The position numbers were made by a program, and so were the translations under genes. Below, in pieces: positions 1 through 9,165 of a stretch of DNA of 64,000 nucleotides (its first letter is position 1; each line of letters starts with the position of its first letter). This DNA is from Pseudoxanthomonas broegbernensis (GTDB taxonomy: Bacteria; Pseudomonadota; Gammaproteobacteria; Xanthomonadales; Xanthomonadaceae). Under the pieces are notes generated by a model. That model had not been told where the DNA came from. It saw only the letters and a program-made list of their open reading frames with translations, and did no database searches. The stretch covers positions 322,665 through 386,664 of the forward strand of contig NZ_JACHGU010000004.1 in the NCBI RefSeq assembly GCF_014202435.1, given 5' to 3'.

Positions 1-76
1 GCGCGGCGATGGCGGCGATTCATGCAGGCGCCGCACCGAACCGGCCGGCGGCGGCGGCCGCCACGGCAGGGGCCGA

Positions 77-2584
77 TCACGTCCCGCGCGGCTTCGCGCG
101 ATGGGTGGCGGTCGCGCTCCAGGGGTCGTCGGGCCATGGGTGCTTCGGGTACCGCCCCTTCATCTCCTTGCGCACTTCCGGGTAGGTCCGGTCCCAGAAG
201 CTGCGCAGGTCGGCCGTGACCTGCAGCGGCTTGCCGCCCGGCGACAGCAGGTGCAGCAGCAGCGGCACCCGGCCGTCGGCGATGCGCGGGGTGTCGGCCA
301 GGCCGAACAGCTCCTGCAGCTTGACCGCCAGCACCGGCGGCCGCGGCAGACCCTGGGGGTCCAGCGCGTAGTCGACGCGCCGCTCCATGCCCGAGGGCAC
401 GGCGATGCGCGCCGGCGCCAGGCGGTCGAGCCGCTGGCGCGCGTCCCACTCCAGCAGCGACTTCAGCGCCTGGCCCAGCGCGTCTTCCGCCAGCGCGTCC
501 AGCCGGGTCTTGCCGGCGAAGGCCGGGCGCAGCCAATCGTCCAGCGTGGCCAGCAGCGCGGCGTCGGTCACCTCGGGCAGGCCCAGTTCCGGCATCCACG
601 CACGCAGCGACGCCACCCGCGCCTGCCACTGGCGCAGGCCCTCGCTCCAGGGCAGCGCCTCCAGGCCCAGTTCGCGCACCGCCTCGGTCAGGGCATCGGC
701 GGCCTGGGCCGGATCGACCCGCCCGGCCGGCCGGCTGTCGAGCACGATGCGGTCGAAGCGTGTCTGGCGGCGCGCCACCAGCGCGCGCTTGTCCGCATCC
801 CACACCGCGCCCTCGTGCTCGGCGAAGCGATCGGCGAAGTCGGCGCGCAGCCGCGCCTCGTCCAGCGGCGCGGCGCGCAGCAGCAGGGCGTCGCCGCGCG
901 GCGGCTGGCGCAGTTCGCTGGCGACCAGCCAGGGTTCGCCGCGCAGCGCGCTGTCCTCGAACAGGCGGGCGGCGCGGCCGTTGGCGAGTTGGTAGCGCAG
1001 CGGATCGGCAGGGTGGCGGGCCGCGATCCGGTCGGGGAAGGCGTGGGCGAGCAGGTCGCCCAGCGCGTGCGCCTCCACCTGCGCCGGCGGCCCGGCCTCG
1101 CAGCGCAGGCGGCCGCGCCACTGTCTTGCCGCCGCGTCGATGGCGGCCAGCGCGGGGCGGCTGGCATCGGCCGGCATGCGCCCGCCGCGGAACGCCGCCA
1201 GCGCGCGCCAGCGTTCGGCCAGGGCGTCGCTGCGGCTGCGCAGCGGGTCGCGGGCCTCGACCAGCGCGGCCACGTCCGCGGCCAGCGCCTGCTCGCGCGG
1301 GTCGCGCGCGGCCAGCAGCATCGCCGCCAGGCGCGGATGGGTGCCCAGCGCGAGCATGCGCCGGCCCCGCGCGGTCACGCCACCGGCGTCGGACAGCGCG
1401 CCCAGCCGCTGCAGCAGTTCGCGCGCGGCGGCCAGCGCACCGGGCGGCGGCGGATCGACGAAGCGCAGGGCGTCGCTGCCCCACGCCGCCAGTTCCAGCG
1501 CCAGCCCGGCCAGTTCGACCTGGCCGATCTCCGCGCGGCGCTGCGCCTCCAGCCGCTGCGATTCGGGCCACAGCCGCCAGGCCCAGCCCTCGGCGACGCG
1601 GCCGGCGCGGCCGGCGCGCTGGTCGGCCGAGGCCTGGGAGATGGCCACCGCGTCCAGCCGCGAGAAGCCGCTGCTGGGATCGAAGCGCGGCTCGCGCGCC
1701 AGGCCGCTGTCGATCACCACGCGCACGCCGGGCAGGGTGACCGAGGATTCGGCCACGTTGGTCGCCAGCACCACCCGGCGGCGGCCGTCGGGCGCGGGCT
1801 GGAGCACGCGCGACTGCTGCTCCACCGGCAGATCCCCATGCAGCGCCAGCACCTCCACGCCCGCCGGCAGCGCCGCCGCATCCAGCGCCGCGCCCAGCCG
1901 CGCGATCTCGCGCTGGCCGGGCAGGAACACCAGCACGTCGCCGGGGTGGCGGGCCAGCGCCTGTTCCACCGCGCGCCGCGCCTGCGCTTCCAGCGACTCG
2001 TCGCGGCGCGCGGGAAAATGCGCCACCTCCACCGGGTGGGCGCGGCCCTGGCTGGACAGCCGCGGCGCATCCAGGAACCGCGCCAGCCGCTCGCCGTCGA
2101 GCGTGGCCGACATCGCCACCAGACGCAGGTCCTCGCGCAACTGCGCCTGCACGTCCAGGGCCAGGGCCAGGCCCAGGTCGGCCGCCAGGTGGCGCTCGTG
2201 GAACTCGTCGAACAGCAGCGCGCCGACGCCCTCCAGCAGCGGGTCGTCCTGGATCATGCGGGTGAGGATGCCCTCGGTGACCACCTCGATCCGGGTCCGC
2301 GCCGATACCTTGTTCTCGAAGCGGATGCGGTAGCCGACCGTGGCGCCGGCCTCCTCGCCGCGCTGGCGGGCCATGAACGTGGCGGCGCTGCGCGCGGCGA
2401 CCCGGCGCGGTTCCAGCATCACGATCTTCCTGCCTTCCAGCCAGGGCGCATCGAGCAGGGCCAGCGGCACCTGGGTGGTCTTGCCGGCACCGGGCGGCGC
2501 TTCCAGCACCAGGCGCGGATGGGCGGCCAGGCTCTCGCCGATCGCGGGCAGCAACGGGGTTATCGGAAAGGCGGGGGATTCCAT
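77..2584 (-). CDS. hrpB: ATP-dependent RNA helicase HrpB
   Basis: This is an 835-residue DExH-box helicase of the HrpB family, a cytoplasmic RNA helicase of poorly defined cellular role. The Walker A motif GAGKTT lies near residues 32-37. A DEFH box follows (FDEFHERH), then the SAT motif (MSATLDG) and an arginine-finger region with QRAGRAGR. The length matches the family, including the C-terminal HrpB domain. The reading frame extends 42 codons further upstream, but that part is arginine-rich and unlike the family. The ATG giving MESPAFPITPLLPAIG is the expected N-terminus. The gene is divergent from tatD, with about 170 bases between them. It is unrelated to the Xanthomonas type III secretion gene that shares the name. 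Confidence 0.93.
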   Translation of the reverse strand: MESPAFPITPLLPAIGESLAAHPRLVLEAPPGAGKTTQVPLALLDAPWLEGRKIVMLEPRRVAARSAATFMARQRGEEAGATVGYRIRFENKVSARTRIEVVTEGILTRMIQDDPLLEGVGALLFDEFHERHLAADLGLALALDVQAQLREDLRLVAMSATLDGERLARFLDAPRLSSQGRAHPVEVAHFPARRDESLEAQARRAVEQALARHPGDVLVFLPGQREIARLGAALDAAALPAGVEVLALHGDLPVEQQSRVLQPAPDGRRRVVLATNVAESSVTLPGVRVVIDSGLAREPRFDPSSGFSRLDAVAISQASADQRAGRAGRVAEGWAWRLWPESQRLEAQRRAEIGQVELAGLALELAAWGSDALRFVDPPPPGALAAARELLQRLGALSDAGGVTARGRRMLALGTHPRLAAMLLAARDPREQALAADVAALVEARDPLRSRSDALAERWRALAAFRGGRMPADASRPALAAIDAAARQWRGRLRCEAGPPAQVEAHALGDLLAHAFPDRIAARHPADPLRYQLANGRAARLFEDSALRGEPWLVASELRQPPRGDALLLRAAPLDEARLRADFADRFAEHEGAVWDADKRALVARRQTRFDRIVLDSRPAGRVDPAQAADALTEAVRELGLEALPWSEGLRQWQARVASLRAWMPELGLPEVTDAALLATLDDWLRPAFAGKTRLDALAEDALGQALKSLLEWDARQRLDRLAPARIAVPSGMERRVDYALDPQGLPRPPVLAVKLQELFGLADTPRIADGRVPLLLHLLSPGGKPLQVTADLRSFWDRTYPEVRKEMKGRYPKHPWPDDPWSATATHRAKPRGT

Positions 2585-2720
2585 CCGTGAAGGATAAGGC
2601 GCCGCCCCTCGCAGGCGCCGGCCGTGCCGGCGACCGCGATGCCCGCGGACCGGCGCGCCGGTCCGCGGGTCGGAGAGCTGTCCTGGTTCCATCGTGGCGG
2701 TCGCCGGCACGACCGGCTCC

Positions 2721-2726
2721 TACAAT
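2721..2726 (+). promoter_or_regulatory. Possible -10 element of tatD
   Basis: TACAAT lies 30 bases before the tatD start codon, in the gap divergent from hrpB. It matches the sigma-70 -10 consensus at five of six positions. No convincing -35 box lies 17 bases upstream, so the assignment is tentative. Confidence 0.3.
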
Positions 2727-2755
2727 AGGCATTCCCGAACCCTCTGCGGCAGCGC

Positions 2756-3550
2756 ATGCACCTGATCGACATCGGCGCCAACCTCACCCACGACAGCTTC
2801 GACCACGACCGCGACGCGGTGCTGGCGCGCGCGCGCCAGGCCGGCGTGGCGCAGATGGTGGTGACCGGCGCCAGCCGCGAGCACTCGCCGCTGGCGCTGC
2901 GGTTGGCGCAGGCGCACCCGGGCATGCTCTATGCCACCGCCGGCGTGCACCCGCACCACGCCACCGAGTACACCGACGAGTGCGACGCGCAGATGCGCGC
3001 CCTGCAGGCGCACCCGGAGGTGGTGGCGGTGGGCGAATGCGGGCTGGACTACTTCCGCGACTTCTCCCCGCGCCCGGCGCAGCGCAAGGCCTTCGAGCGC
3101 CAGTTGCAGATCGGCGCCGATACCGGCAAGCCGCTGTTCCTGCACCAGCGCGACGCGCACGAGGACTTCGTCGCGGTGATGAAGAACTTCGACGGCCAGC
3201 TCGGCCCGGCGGTCGTGCACTGCTTCACCGGCACCCGCGAGGAGCTGTTCGACTGCCTGGACCGGGACTGGTACATCGGCATCACCGGCTGGCTGTGCGA
3301 CGAGCGCCGCGGCGCGCACCTGCGCGAGCTGGTCAGGCACATCCCCGCCGACCGGCTGATGGTGGAGACCGACGCGCCCTACCTGCTGCCGCGCACGCTC
3401 AGGCCGATGCCCAAGGACCGCCGCAACGAGCCGGCCTTCCTGCCGCACATCGTCGAGGAGGTGGCCCGCGACCGCGGCGAGGACGCGGCGCTGACCGCGG
3501 CCAACGCCACGGCGGCCACGCGCGGCTTCTTCCGCCTGCCGCAGGCGTGA
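2756..3550 (+). CDS. tatD: TatD family metal-dependent hydrolase (DNase)
   Basis: The 264-residue protein belongs to the TatD amidohydrolase superfamily of metal-dependent 3'-5' exonucleases acting on DNA, thought to serve DNA repair and degradation. The family motifs are present in order: IDIGANLTH near the N-terminus (in place of the more usual D-x-H-x-H), GVHPHH near residue 63, VGECGLDYFRD near residue 91, LHQRDA, HCFTG, and ETDAPYLLP near residue 203, which carries the metal-binding aspartate. Length and ends fit the family. It stands alone, divergent from hrpB and convergent with the leftward gene ending at 3573. Confidence 0.9.
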   Translation: MHLIDIGANLTHDSFDHDRDAVLARARQAGVAQMVVTGASREHSPLALRLAQAHPGMLYATAGVHPHHATEYTDECDAQMRALQAHPEVVAVGECGLDYFRDFSPRPAQRKAFERQLQIGADTGKPLFLHQRDAHEDFVAVMKNFDGQLGPAVVHCFTGTREELFDCLDRDWYIGITGWLCDERRGAHLRELVRHIPADRLMVETDAPYLLPRTLRPMPKDRRNEPAFLPHIVEEVARDRGEDAALTAANATAATRGFFRLPQA

Positions 3551-3572
3551 ACCCTTCGTCCGTGCCGATGCT

Positions 3573-4361
3573 TCATCGCGGCGCGGCCGCATAGACGAAC
3601 GCGCAGCGGCGGGGGTCCAGGGCCGGAGGTGCGGCGTCGGCATGGACGGCCCAGCCCTTGACCCGGACGATGCCGTCGCCGCCACCGCCGGCAATAGCGG
3701 CGATGGCCGCGCGTGCCCTGTCGTCCAGCAGATACGTGCCGAAGCTGCCGACGACGCCCGGCGAACGCACCGGGCCATCGCCGAACCGCGCACGGATCGC
3801 GTCGGCATCGCCCTGCATGGCCGCCAGCTCGCCATGGGTACGCGGGTCGAACCGCGCATCCACCAGCAGGTAGCCACCCTCGTCCTCCACCGGGGTTCCT
3901 TCCATGAGCACTTCCTCCAGGTCTTCCCCGGGGTCGCGGCCGGCCGCCGCCGGGACGACCGCCAGCAAGCGCGCGCCGGCCACGTCCGGGTAGCCCTCCA
4001 GGCGGCGATCGACGGCCGCGCCCGGCAACAGGCCCTCCAGCGCATCCAGCCGCAGCAGGTAGGCCCGTTCCAGGCAGGCGGCGGAACCGCAGGCGTTGCG
4101 TTGAGTCGCAAGCCAGGTGCGCTGTTCGGCGGCCAGGCAACTGCGCTGGCCCAGCGGCAACGACTGCCCGGCGGCGGCGTAGTAGCGGCCGAGGACGGCG
4201 TCGAGCACCGACAGGCGCGGCGTGGCGCAGACCATGCGTTCCACCTGCGTCCTCGCCCGGGCGCAATCGAACGAGGGCCCGGCATCCGGCCCGGCCTGCC
4301 CCTGCCCGGACAGCAGCAGCAATCCGGCCAGCGCCATGCCCAGGGGGGTCGTCCGCTTCAT
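3573..4361 (-). CDS. Secreted protein with LprI-like (DUF1311) N-terminal region
   Basis: The protein has 262 residues. It starts with a Sec signal peptide (MKRTTPLGMALAGLLLLSGQ, cleaved near QAG). A segment with regularly placed cysteines follows (FDCARARTQVERMVC, then RSCLAAEQRTWLATQRNACG and AACLERAY), resembling the lysozyme-inhibitor LprI N-terminal family. The C-terminal half matches nothing I know. An upstream ATG gives a nine-residue extension, but the ATG at 4361 has AGGAG at good spacing and leads straight into the signal peptide. The periplasmic location is well supported. A role in lysozyme inhibition is only an inference from the family. The next leftward gene starts about 30 bases upstream at 4393-4914, so the two may be cotranscribed. 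Confidence 0.72.
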   Translation of the reverse strand: MKRTTPLGMALAGLLLLSGQGQAGPDAGPSFDCARARTQVERMVCATPRLSVLDAVLGRYYAAAGQSLPLGQRSCLAAEQRTWLATQRNACGSAACLERAYLLRLDALEGLLPGAAVDRRLEGYPDVAGARLLAVVPAAAGRDPGEDLEEVLMEGTPVEDEGGYLLVDARFDPRTHGELAAMQGDADAIRARFGDGPVRSPGVVGSFGTYLLDDRARAAIAAIAGGGGDGIVRVKGWAVHADAAPPALDPRRCAFVYAAAPR

Positions 4362-4392
4362 TCGCTTCTCCTGGGTGGCCGGCATCATCGGT

Positions 4393-4914
4393 TCACTGCC
4401 GGCGATAGCGCTGCACGATCGGGTCGGACACGCCGGGAATCCGCATCCGCGTCTCCAAGGTGCCGGTGCCGCAGGCGTACTGGTAGGCGGTCGGCCGGGC
4501 AGCCTTGCTGGGCAGCCTGTGGCCGCGCGTGCCTGCCTTGCCGGCGGACACGTCCACCGTGCCGTCGAGGCGGGAAGCGGACGGCACGAGGGTGAGCCTG
4601 TCGCCGCTGGCGCTCCAGCCGCCCTGGGCGGAGAAGCTGCCGCCGCTGCGCGCGGCCACCTGCGCCGCCCGGCCCTCCATCCGCATCCGCGCCTGCGCGC
4701 TGTAGCTGCCGTCGGCGTTCAAGCGCAGCGTGGCGACCTCCTGCTGGACCAGCACCTTCATGCCCGGCGACTGGCGCTGGACCCATTCGGCCGCCCCGTT
4801 GCCCTCCGGGCTCCAGGTGCCCACCAGGCAGGCGTCGACGGCCATCGCCGGGATCGTCGCGGCCATGCCCGCGGCGAAAAGCAGCGCCGTGGCGGCCGAT
4901 GGATTGCGCTTCAT
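4393..4914 (-). CDS. Small secreted protein, lipocalin-like, function unknown
   Basis: The 173-residue protein has a signal peptide (MKRNPSAATALLFAAGMAAT, cleavage near AMA-VD). The mature part begins ACLVGTWSPEGNG. The phrase LVGTW...L.L..DGSY..Q resembles the opening of lipocalin-like stress proteins. Alternating polar and apolar residues and two cysteines suggest a small periplasmic beta-barrel with one disulphide. GGAGGATCAGGA directly before the ATG is a strong ribosome binding site. It lies just upstream of the LprI-like gene in the same orientation and downstream of the kinase gene, separated from it by about 110 bases. I do not recognise a specific family. Confidence 0.7.
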   Translation of the reverse strand: MKRNPSAATALLFAAGMAATIPAMAVDACLVGTWSPEGNGAAEWVQRQSPGMKVLVQQEVATLRLNADGSYSAQARMRMEGRAAQVAARSGGSFSAQGGWSASGDRLTLVPSASRLDGTVDVSAGKAGTRGHRLPSKAARPTAYQYACGTGTLETRMRIPGVSDPIVQRYRRQ

Positions 4915-5027
4915 TCCTGATCCTCCCGGATGGCGGATGCGGGCGTGGATCGCGCCGCTGCTGGAGGTAGACGGAAAAAGGACGGGGCGACTGCCAGGCC
5001 GGGGCCGACGCGCGGGGCCCGCAACCG

Positions 5028-7859
5028 CTAACGCGCGGGGCCGGTCGCCGCCGCGCCCGCCACGGCCACGGCGTCTTCCGTGGTGCGCAGGACCAGGCCG
5101 ATCTGCTGCCGGGCGTCGGCCGGGGTGGCGGCCTGGGCCATGGCGGCCAGGGCCTCGTCGCGCAGGGCGGCGCAGGGCAGCCGGCGCGGAGCGCTGCAGG
5201 CGATCCGCGCCAGCGGTACCAGCATGGTCGTGCGCAGCGGATTGCGCGCCGGGAAGCCCGCCTCCAGCCGTGCGCGCGCATCCAGCGCCTGGTTCCAGCC
5301 CCGGTCGGGCGGGACTTGCCCGGTGCGGACCAGGACGTCCAGTTCGTACAGGTGGATCAGCGCGGCCACCGGGGCGTCCTGTTCGCGATATATGGCGCGC
5401 GCGCGCGCGAACAGCGGCAGCGCCTCGGCATCGCGGCCCAGCGCGACCAGGATCCGGCCCAGGTTGCTGTAGCGCGGCGCCAGCAGCGGCGAGTCCTCGC
5501 CGAACGCGGCACGGATGCCTTCCAGGGCGGCCCGGCCGAGCGGCTCGGCTTCCGCGGCGCGGCCCATCTCGCGCAGCACGTCGGCGCGGTTGCCGTTGCA
5601 CACGTGCACCCCGGCGTGGTCCGGGCCGGCCTGGGTGGCATAGGCCGCGGCGCACTCGGCCAGGCGCGCCAGCGCGCCCTCGAAGTCGCCGGCCTTGAAC
5701 AGGAACACGCCGAAGTTGCCCAGGTAGGCGGCGACCTCGGGATGGGCGCCGCCGCGCGCGTCCGCCAGCTCCGCCAGTTGCGCCTCGTGCAGGGCGCGTG
5801 CGCGCGAGAACTCGCCGAGCGCGGTCAGCGCCTCGGCCAGGGCGCCCCGGGTGCCGGCCAGCTCCGGGGTGGCGGTGTCGTAGATCTCCCGCTGGGTGGC
5901 CAGCACGGGCTCCAGCAGCGCCGCGGCCCGCGCGGCATCGCCCAGGCGCAGCACGGCACGGGCGTGGCGGGTACGCGCGTGCAGGGTGCGCGCATGCCCG
6001 GCGCCGTGGCGCGCGGTGCGCAACTCGACCAGCTCGGCGTACAGCGGCTCGGCCTCGCGTACGTGGCCCTGGCGGTCGTACAGCGCCGCGGCGGCGAACA
6101 GCACCTGGTTGCAGACCTCGAACGGCTGCTGCCCGCGGGCCCGGCACCAGGCCAGCGTGCGCTGGCTGCCGGCCCGCGCGCGCTCGATCCGGTCCAGGCT
6201 GCCGTCGAGCACCTGCTGCAGCACCAGCGCGCGCATGTGCCCGTCGGAATCCGGCGCCCGGCGCTCGTATATCGCCAGCGCCCGCTCGGCCAGCACGGCC
6301 GGGTCGTCCGGGCCGCGTTCGGACCACAGCGCGTGGCCGCGCACGACCAGCGCCTGCGCGTACTCCACGCTGTCGGCGCCATGCAGGCGCTCGCGCAGTT
6401 CCGCCGCCTCGGCGGCCAGCCGTTCGGACTGGCGGTGGTCGCCGGCCGCCTCGGCGATCTCGGCCAGGGCCAGCAGCACGGTGGCCAGCACTCCCGGGCG
6501 GCGGGCCAGGTCGTTGCGCGCGTGCCCGGCCGCGGAGGTGATCAGGCGGCCGCGGTCCATCGCCCGCGCCTCGGCGGTGGAGGGCGCCAGTTCCTGCAGC
6601 AGCGATTCCAGGTAGCGCAGTTGCAGGCGCGCTTCCTCGGCCGCCCGTTCGGCGCGCTGCGCCTGCCACAGCACGCCCAGGCCGCCGGCCAGCAGCGAGG
6701 CGGACAGGAGCGCGGCCACCGCCAGCGGCCAGCGGTTGCGCTGCACGAAGCGGCGCAGGCGGTAGCCGGCGCGCGGCGCCAGCGCCTGCACCGGGCGCCG
6801 GGCGCGGTAGCGGCGCAGGTCGGCGACGAAGGACTCCACGCTCGTATAGCGGCGGGCCGGTTCCTGCGCCAGCGCACGCAGCAGGACCGCGTCCAGGTCG
6901 CCGCGCAGGCGCGCGGCGAAGCCGCGTTCGGGCGAACCGCGCGGCATCCGCGACGCCCGCGCCGACGCACGCTCCGGCTCCTGCCCGGCGGCGCGGCCTT
7001 GTGCGTTCGGCGGGCTGCCGGCCAGCAGCCGGTAGGTGAGCGCGGCCAGGCCGTAGACGTCGGCGGCGGTGCCGCTGTCCTGTCCGCTGGCCTGCTCGGG
7101 CGCGGCGTATTCGGGGGTCAGCGCGCACAACCGGGTATGGGTGGGCGCGCCGGCCGACAGTTCGCGGCCGATGCCGAAATCCAGCAGCCGCACCAGGCCG
7201 TCCTCGTCGACCAGGACGTTGGACGGCTTGACGTCCCGGTGCACGACCAGGTTGCGATGCGCATGGGCCAGGGCCTCGCCGACCTGCTCGACCAGGTCCA
7301 GGCGCCCGGGCAGGTCCAGGCGCCGCGACTGGCACCATTGGTCGATGCGCTGGCCTTCCACCAGCGCCATCGCCAGCCACGGCGTGCCGTCTTCGCCGAC
7401 CCCGGCCTCGTACAGCGGGACGATGTAGGGATGCCGCAGGCGGGCCAGCACCGACTGCTCGCGCAGGAAGCGCTCGTGCCCGCCCCGGGCCAGCGCGCCC
7501 AGGCTGAGGATCTTCACCGCCGCCTGCTGCCCCAGCGGCGGCGCCGCCGAGGTCGCCTTCCAGACCACGGCCATGCCGCCTTCGCCAAGCCAGTGCTCCA
7601 GCGTCCAGCGGCCGAGACGGCGCCCCCGCAGCGACGGCGGCGGGGCGTCCTCCATGCCCAGGTCCGGCGGCGGCGAAAGCGGACGGTCAAGCGGCCCCTC
7701 GCGCTGGCTGCCGGCCAGCAGCGCGCGCACCCGCGCGGTGACTTCCGGGTCGTGGCTCAGGGTCCGCAGGTGCGATTCGCGCGCGTCCGCGGGCAGGTCC
7801 AGCAGGGTGTCGAGGATGGCATCGGCGGCCTGCCACGCCTGGCGCTCGCGCGGGTCCAT
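5028..7859 (-). CDS. Transmembrane Ser/Thr protein kinase with C-terminal TPR region
   Basis: This is a 943-residue Hanks-type kinase. The glycine loop is at 92-95 (GEGGMAVVWK) and the ATP-binding lysine at 116 (AVKIL). The catalytic loop VHRDVKPSN places the base at D209, DFG is at 227-229 and the APE triplet at 253-255, so all catalytic residues are present. One hydrophobic helix near residues 375-395 follows an arginine-rich stretch and should cross the inner membrane. Beyond it lie about 540 residues of helical TPR-like repeats that would be periplasmic. The gene follows the ECF sigma factor by seven bases. Kinase-TPR proteins next to TIGR02999/ECF43 sigma factors are a known pairing in which the kinase is thought to activate the sigma factor; PknS-EcfK of Xanthomonas is an example. 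Confidence 0.88.
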   Translation of the reverse strand: MDPRERQAWQAADAILDTLLDLPADARESHLRTLSHDPEVTARVRALLAGSQREGPLDRPLSPPPDLGMEDAPPPSLRGRRLGRWTLEHWLGEGGMAVVWKATSAAPPLGQQAAVKILSLGALARGGHERFLREQSVLARLRHPYIVPLYEAGVGEDGTPWLAMALVEGQRIDQWCQSRRLDLPGRLDLVEQVGEALAHAHRNLVVHRDVKPSNVLVDEDGLVRLLDFGIGRELSAGAPTHTRLCALTPEYAAPEQASGQDSGTAADVYGLAALTYRLLAGSPPNAQGRAAGQEPERASARASRMPRGSPERGFAARLRGDLDAVLLRALAQEPARRYTSVESFVADLRRYRARRPVQALAPRAGYRLRRFVQRNRWPLAVAALLSASLLAGGLGVLWQAQRAERAAEEARLQLRYLESLLQELAPSTAEARAMDRGRLITSAAGHARNDLARRPGVLATVLLALAEIAEAAGDHRQSERLAAEAAELRERLHGADSVEYAQALVVRGHALWSERGPDDPAVLAERALAIYERRAPDSDGHMRALVLQQVLDGSLDRIERARAGSQRTLAWCRARGQQPFEVCNQVLFAAAALYDRQGHVREAEPLYAELVELRTARHGAGHARTLHARTRHARAVLRLGDAARAAALLEPVLATQREIYDTATPELAGTRGALAEALTALGEFSRARALHEAQLAELADARGGAHPEVAAYLGNFGVFLFKAGDFEGALARLAECAAAYATQAGPDHAGVHVCNGNRADVLREMGRAAEAEPLGRAALEGIRAAFGEDSPLLAPRYSNLGRILVALGRDAEALPLFARARAIYREQDAPVAALIHLYELDVLVRTGQVPPDRGWNQALDARARLEAGFPARNPLRTTMLVPLARIACSAPRRLPCAALRDEALAAMAQAATPADARQQIGLVLRTTEDAVAVAGAAATGPAR

Positions 7860-7866
7860 GCGTGCC

Positions 7867-8406
7867 TCACCGCAGGCGCGCGTGGAGGAAGGCGCGTGCG
7901 CGCTGCCACTGCCGGTAGACGGTGCGCTCGGAGGTGCCCAGCAGCGCCGCGACCTCGGCGAATTCCAGGCCGCCGAAGTAGTGCAGCTCGACGATGTCGC
8001 GCTGCTGCGGGGCGATCTCGCCCAGCACCTCCAGGCCGTCGTGCAGGTCGAGCACGTCCGGTGCGGGCGCCTGCGCCAGCGACTCGGTCAGGGTCACCTC
8101 CAGCAGGTCGCCGCCGCGCTTGCCGGCCGCCTTGCGCCGCGCATGGTCGACCAGGATCCAGCGCATCGCCTTGGCCGCGGTGGTGAAGAAATGGCGGCGG
8201 TCGCTGGCGCTGAGCGGTTCGCCAGTGGTCGCGCGCAGGTACAGCTCGTGCACCAGCACGGTGGGGGTGAGCGTGCGCTCGCCCGCGCGCAGGCGCGCGG
8301 CGGCGATCTGGCGCAACTGCGGGTAGAGCCGCTCGAACACCTCCGCCAGGTGCGCCGGTTCTCCCGCGCTCACCCGCTCCAGCAGTTGCGTGATCTCGTT
8401 GCCCAT
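7867..8406 (-). CDS. ECF-like RNA polymerase sigma factor (TIGR02999 / ECF43 type)
   Basis: The protein has 179 residues and carries sigma region 2 (VFERLYPQLRQIAAARLRAGER) and sigma region 4 with a helix-turn-helix (GLEFAEVAALLGTSERTVYRQWQRARAFL). The segment TLTPTVLVHELYLRA marks the TIGR02999 branch, which lacks the acidic region-2 residues used by ordinary ECF factors for promoter opening. No anti-sigma factor gene is adjacent. The kinase gene directly downstream is the likely activator, by phosphorylation of the sigma factor, as established for related pairs. An ATG 12 bases upstream is an alternative start. The start given yields the usual MxxEITQLL opening of this family. Confidence 0.85.
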   Translation of the reverse strand: MGNEITQLLERVSAGEPAHLAEVFERLYPQLRQIAAARLRAGERTLTPTVLVHELYLRATTGEPLSASDRRHFFTTAAKAMRWILVDHARRKAAGKRGGDLLEVTLTESLAQAPAPDVLDLHDGLEVLGEIAPQQRDIVELHYFGGLEFAEVAALLGTSERTVYRQWQRARAFLHARLR

Positions 8407-8495
8407 CAGCGACCACATCCTGCCCGGACCGGTACAAGGGCCAGAGGGTAGCCGGAATCCCCCGCCACCGTGGCCGGCGGCGCAGGCCGGGGCGT

Positions 8496-9026
8496 TCATC
8501 GCGCGGCGGCCCCGCGCAGGTGGAAGGTCGCCATCGCCGGCTGGCCGGCCTTGCCCGAGGCGGCCACCAGCACGGTGACTTCGCGGCCGTCCTTGCGGTA
8601 GGCGGCCATGCCCGAGCCGCTGGCCGCCAGCGAGTTGCGCACGGTGCTCCAGCCCAGTCCATGCATGGCGCGCTCGATCTCGCCATGCAGCGCGGCGCCG
8701 GGCCGGGCCACGGCGGCCGCCAGCACGTGGCTGCCCTCGTTCCGGGCGACCTGGTGGATGGCGGCGTCCTCGGGCAGGTACACGTCCTGCGGCCACCAGT
8801 CCGGACGCGGCAGGCCGCCCCTGGCCAGGCCCACCTCCATCGTTTGCCCGCCATCCTCCACGACCAGGCGCTCCTGCCCGGCCTCCAGCTTCACCTGGCC
8901 CTCGCTGGCGGCGGCGACCGCGGCCGCGGCGGCTTTCCCGGCGGCCCTTTCGGCCAGTTCGTCCGGTGCGGGGGCCGAACAGGCGGCCAGGCACAGCAGC
9001 ACGCAGGAAACGGCGATCCGGTACAT
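8496..9026 (-). CDS. Putative lipoprotein upstream of the sigma factor
   Basis: The 176-residue protein has a lipoprotein signal peptide. MYRIAVSCVLLCLAACSAP carries the lipobox LAAC, so the mature protein is probably lipidated. The remainder contains an alanine-rich stretch, then a beta-rich domain with DWWPQDVYLPEDA and a C-terminal MATFHLRG. It is encoded about 90 bases upstream of the ECF sigma gene on the same strand and may be the first gene of that unit. It could be an envelope component sensed or controlled by the sigma-kinase pair; that role is an inference from position only. I do not recognise a family. Confidence 0.72.
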   Translation of the reverse strand: MYRIAVSCVLLCLAACSAPAPDELAERAAGKAAAAAVAAASEGQVKLEAGQERLVVEDGGQTMEVGLARGGLPRPDWWPQDVYLPEDAAIHQVARNEGSHVLAAAVARPGAALHGEIERAMHGLGWSTVRNSLAASGSGMAAYRKDGREVTVLVAASGKAGQPAMATFHLRGAAAR

Positions 9027-9165
9027 GGCGGCGCTCTCCGGCCCCGGGAAGCGGGGCGTTCGGTTGCGGCGTCCGCAGATTGCCGGCGGCAACTGCCAGC
9101 CGCCCCTGGCAGCCGGCGGGCCCGGTTTGCGGATGCCGGGGTGTCGATTCCTTCCGGAGCCCGCC

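Noticed and set aside
1..76. Possible gene fragment at the left edge
   Set aside because: A short GC-rich stretch after hrpB with no recognisable product; too little to support a call.
101..2590. Long rightward open frame of about 830 codons
   Set aside because: It is antisense to hrpB. Its translation is rich in Arg, Gln, Gly and Ala with no domain, as expected for reverse frames in GC-rich coding DNA.
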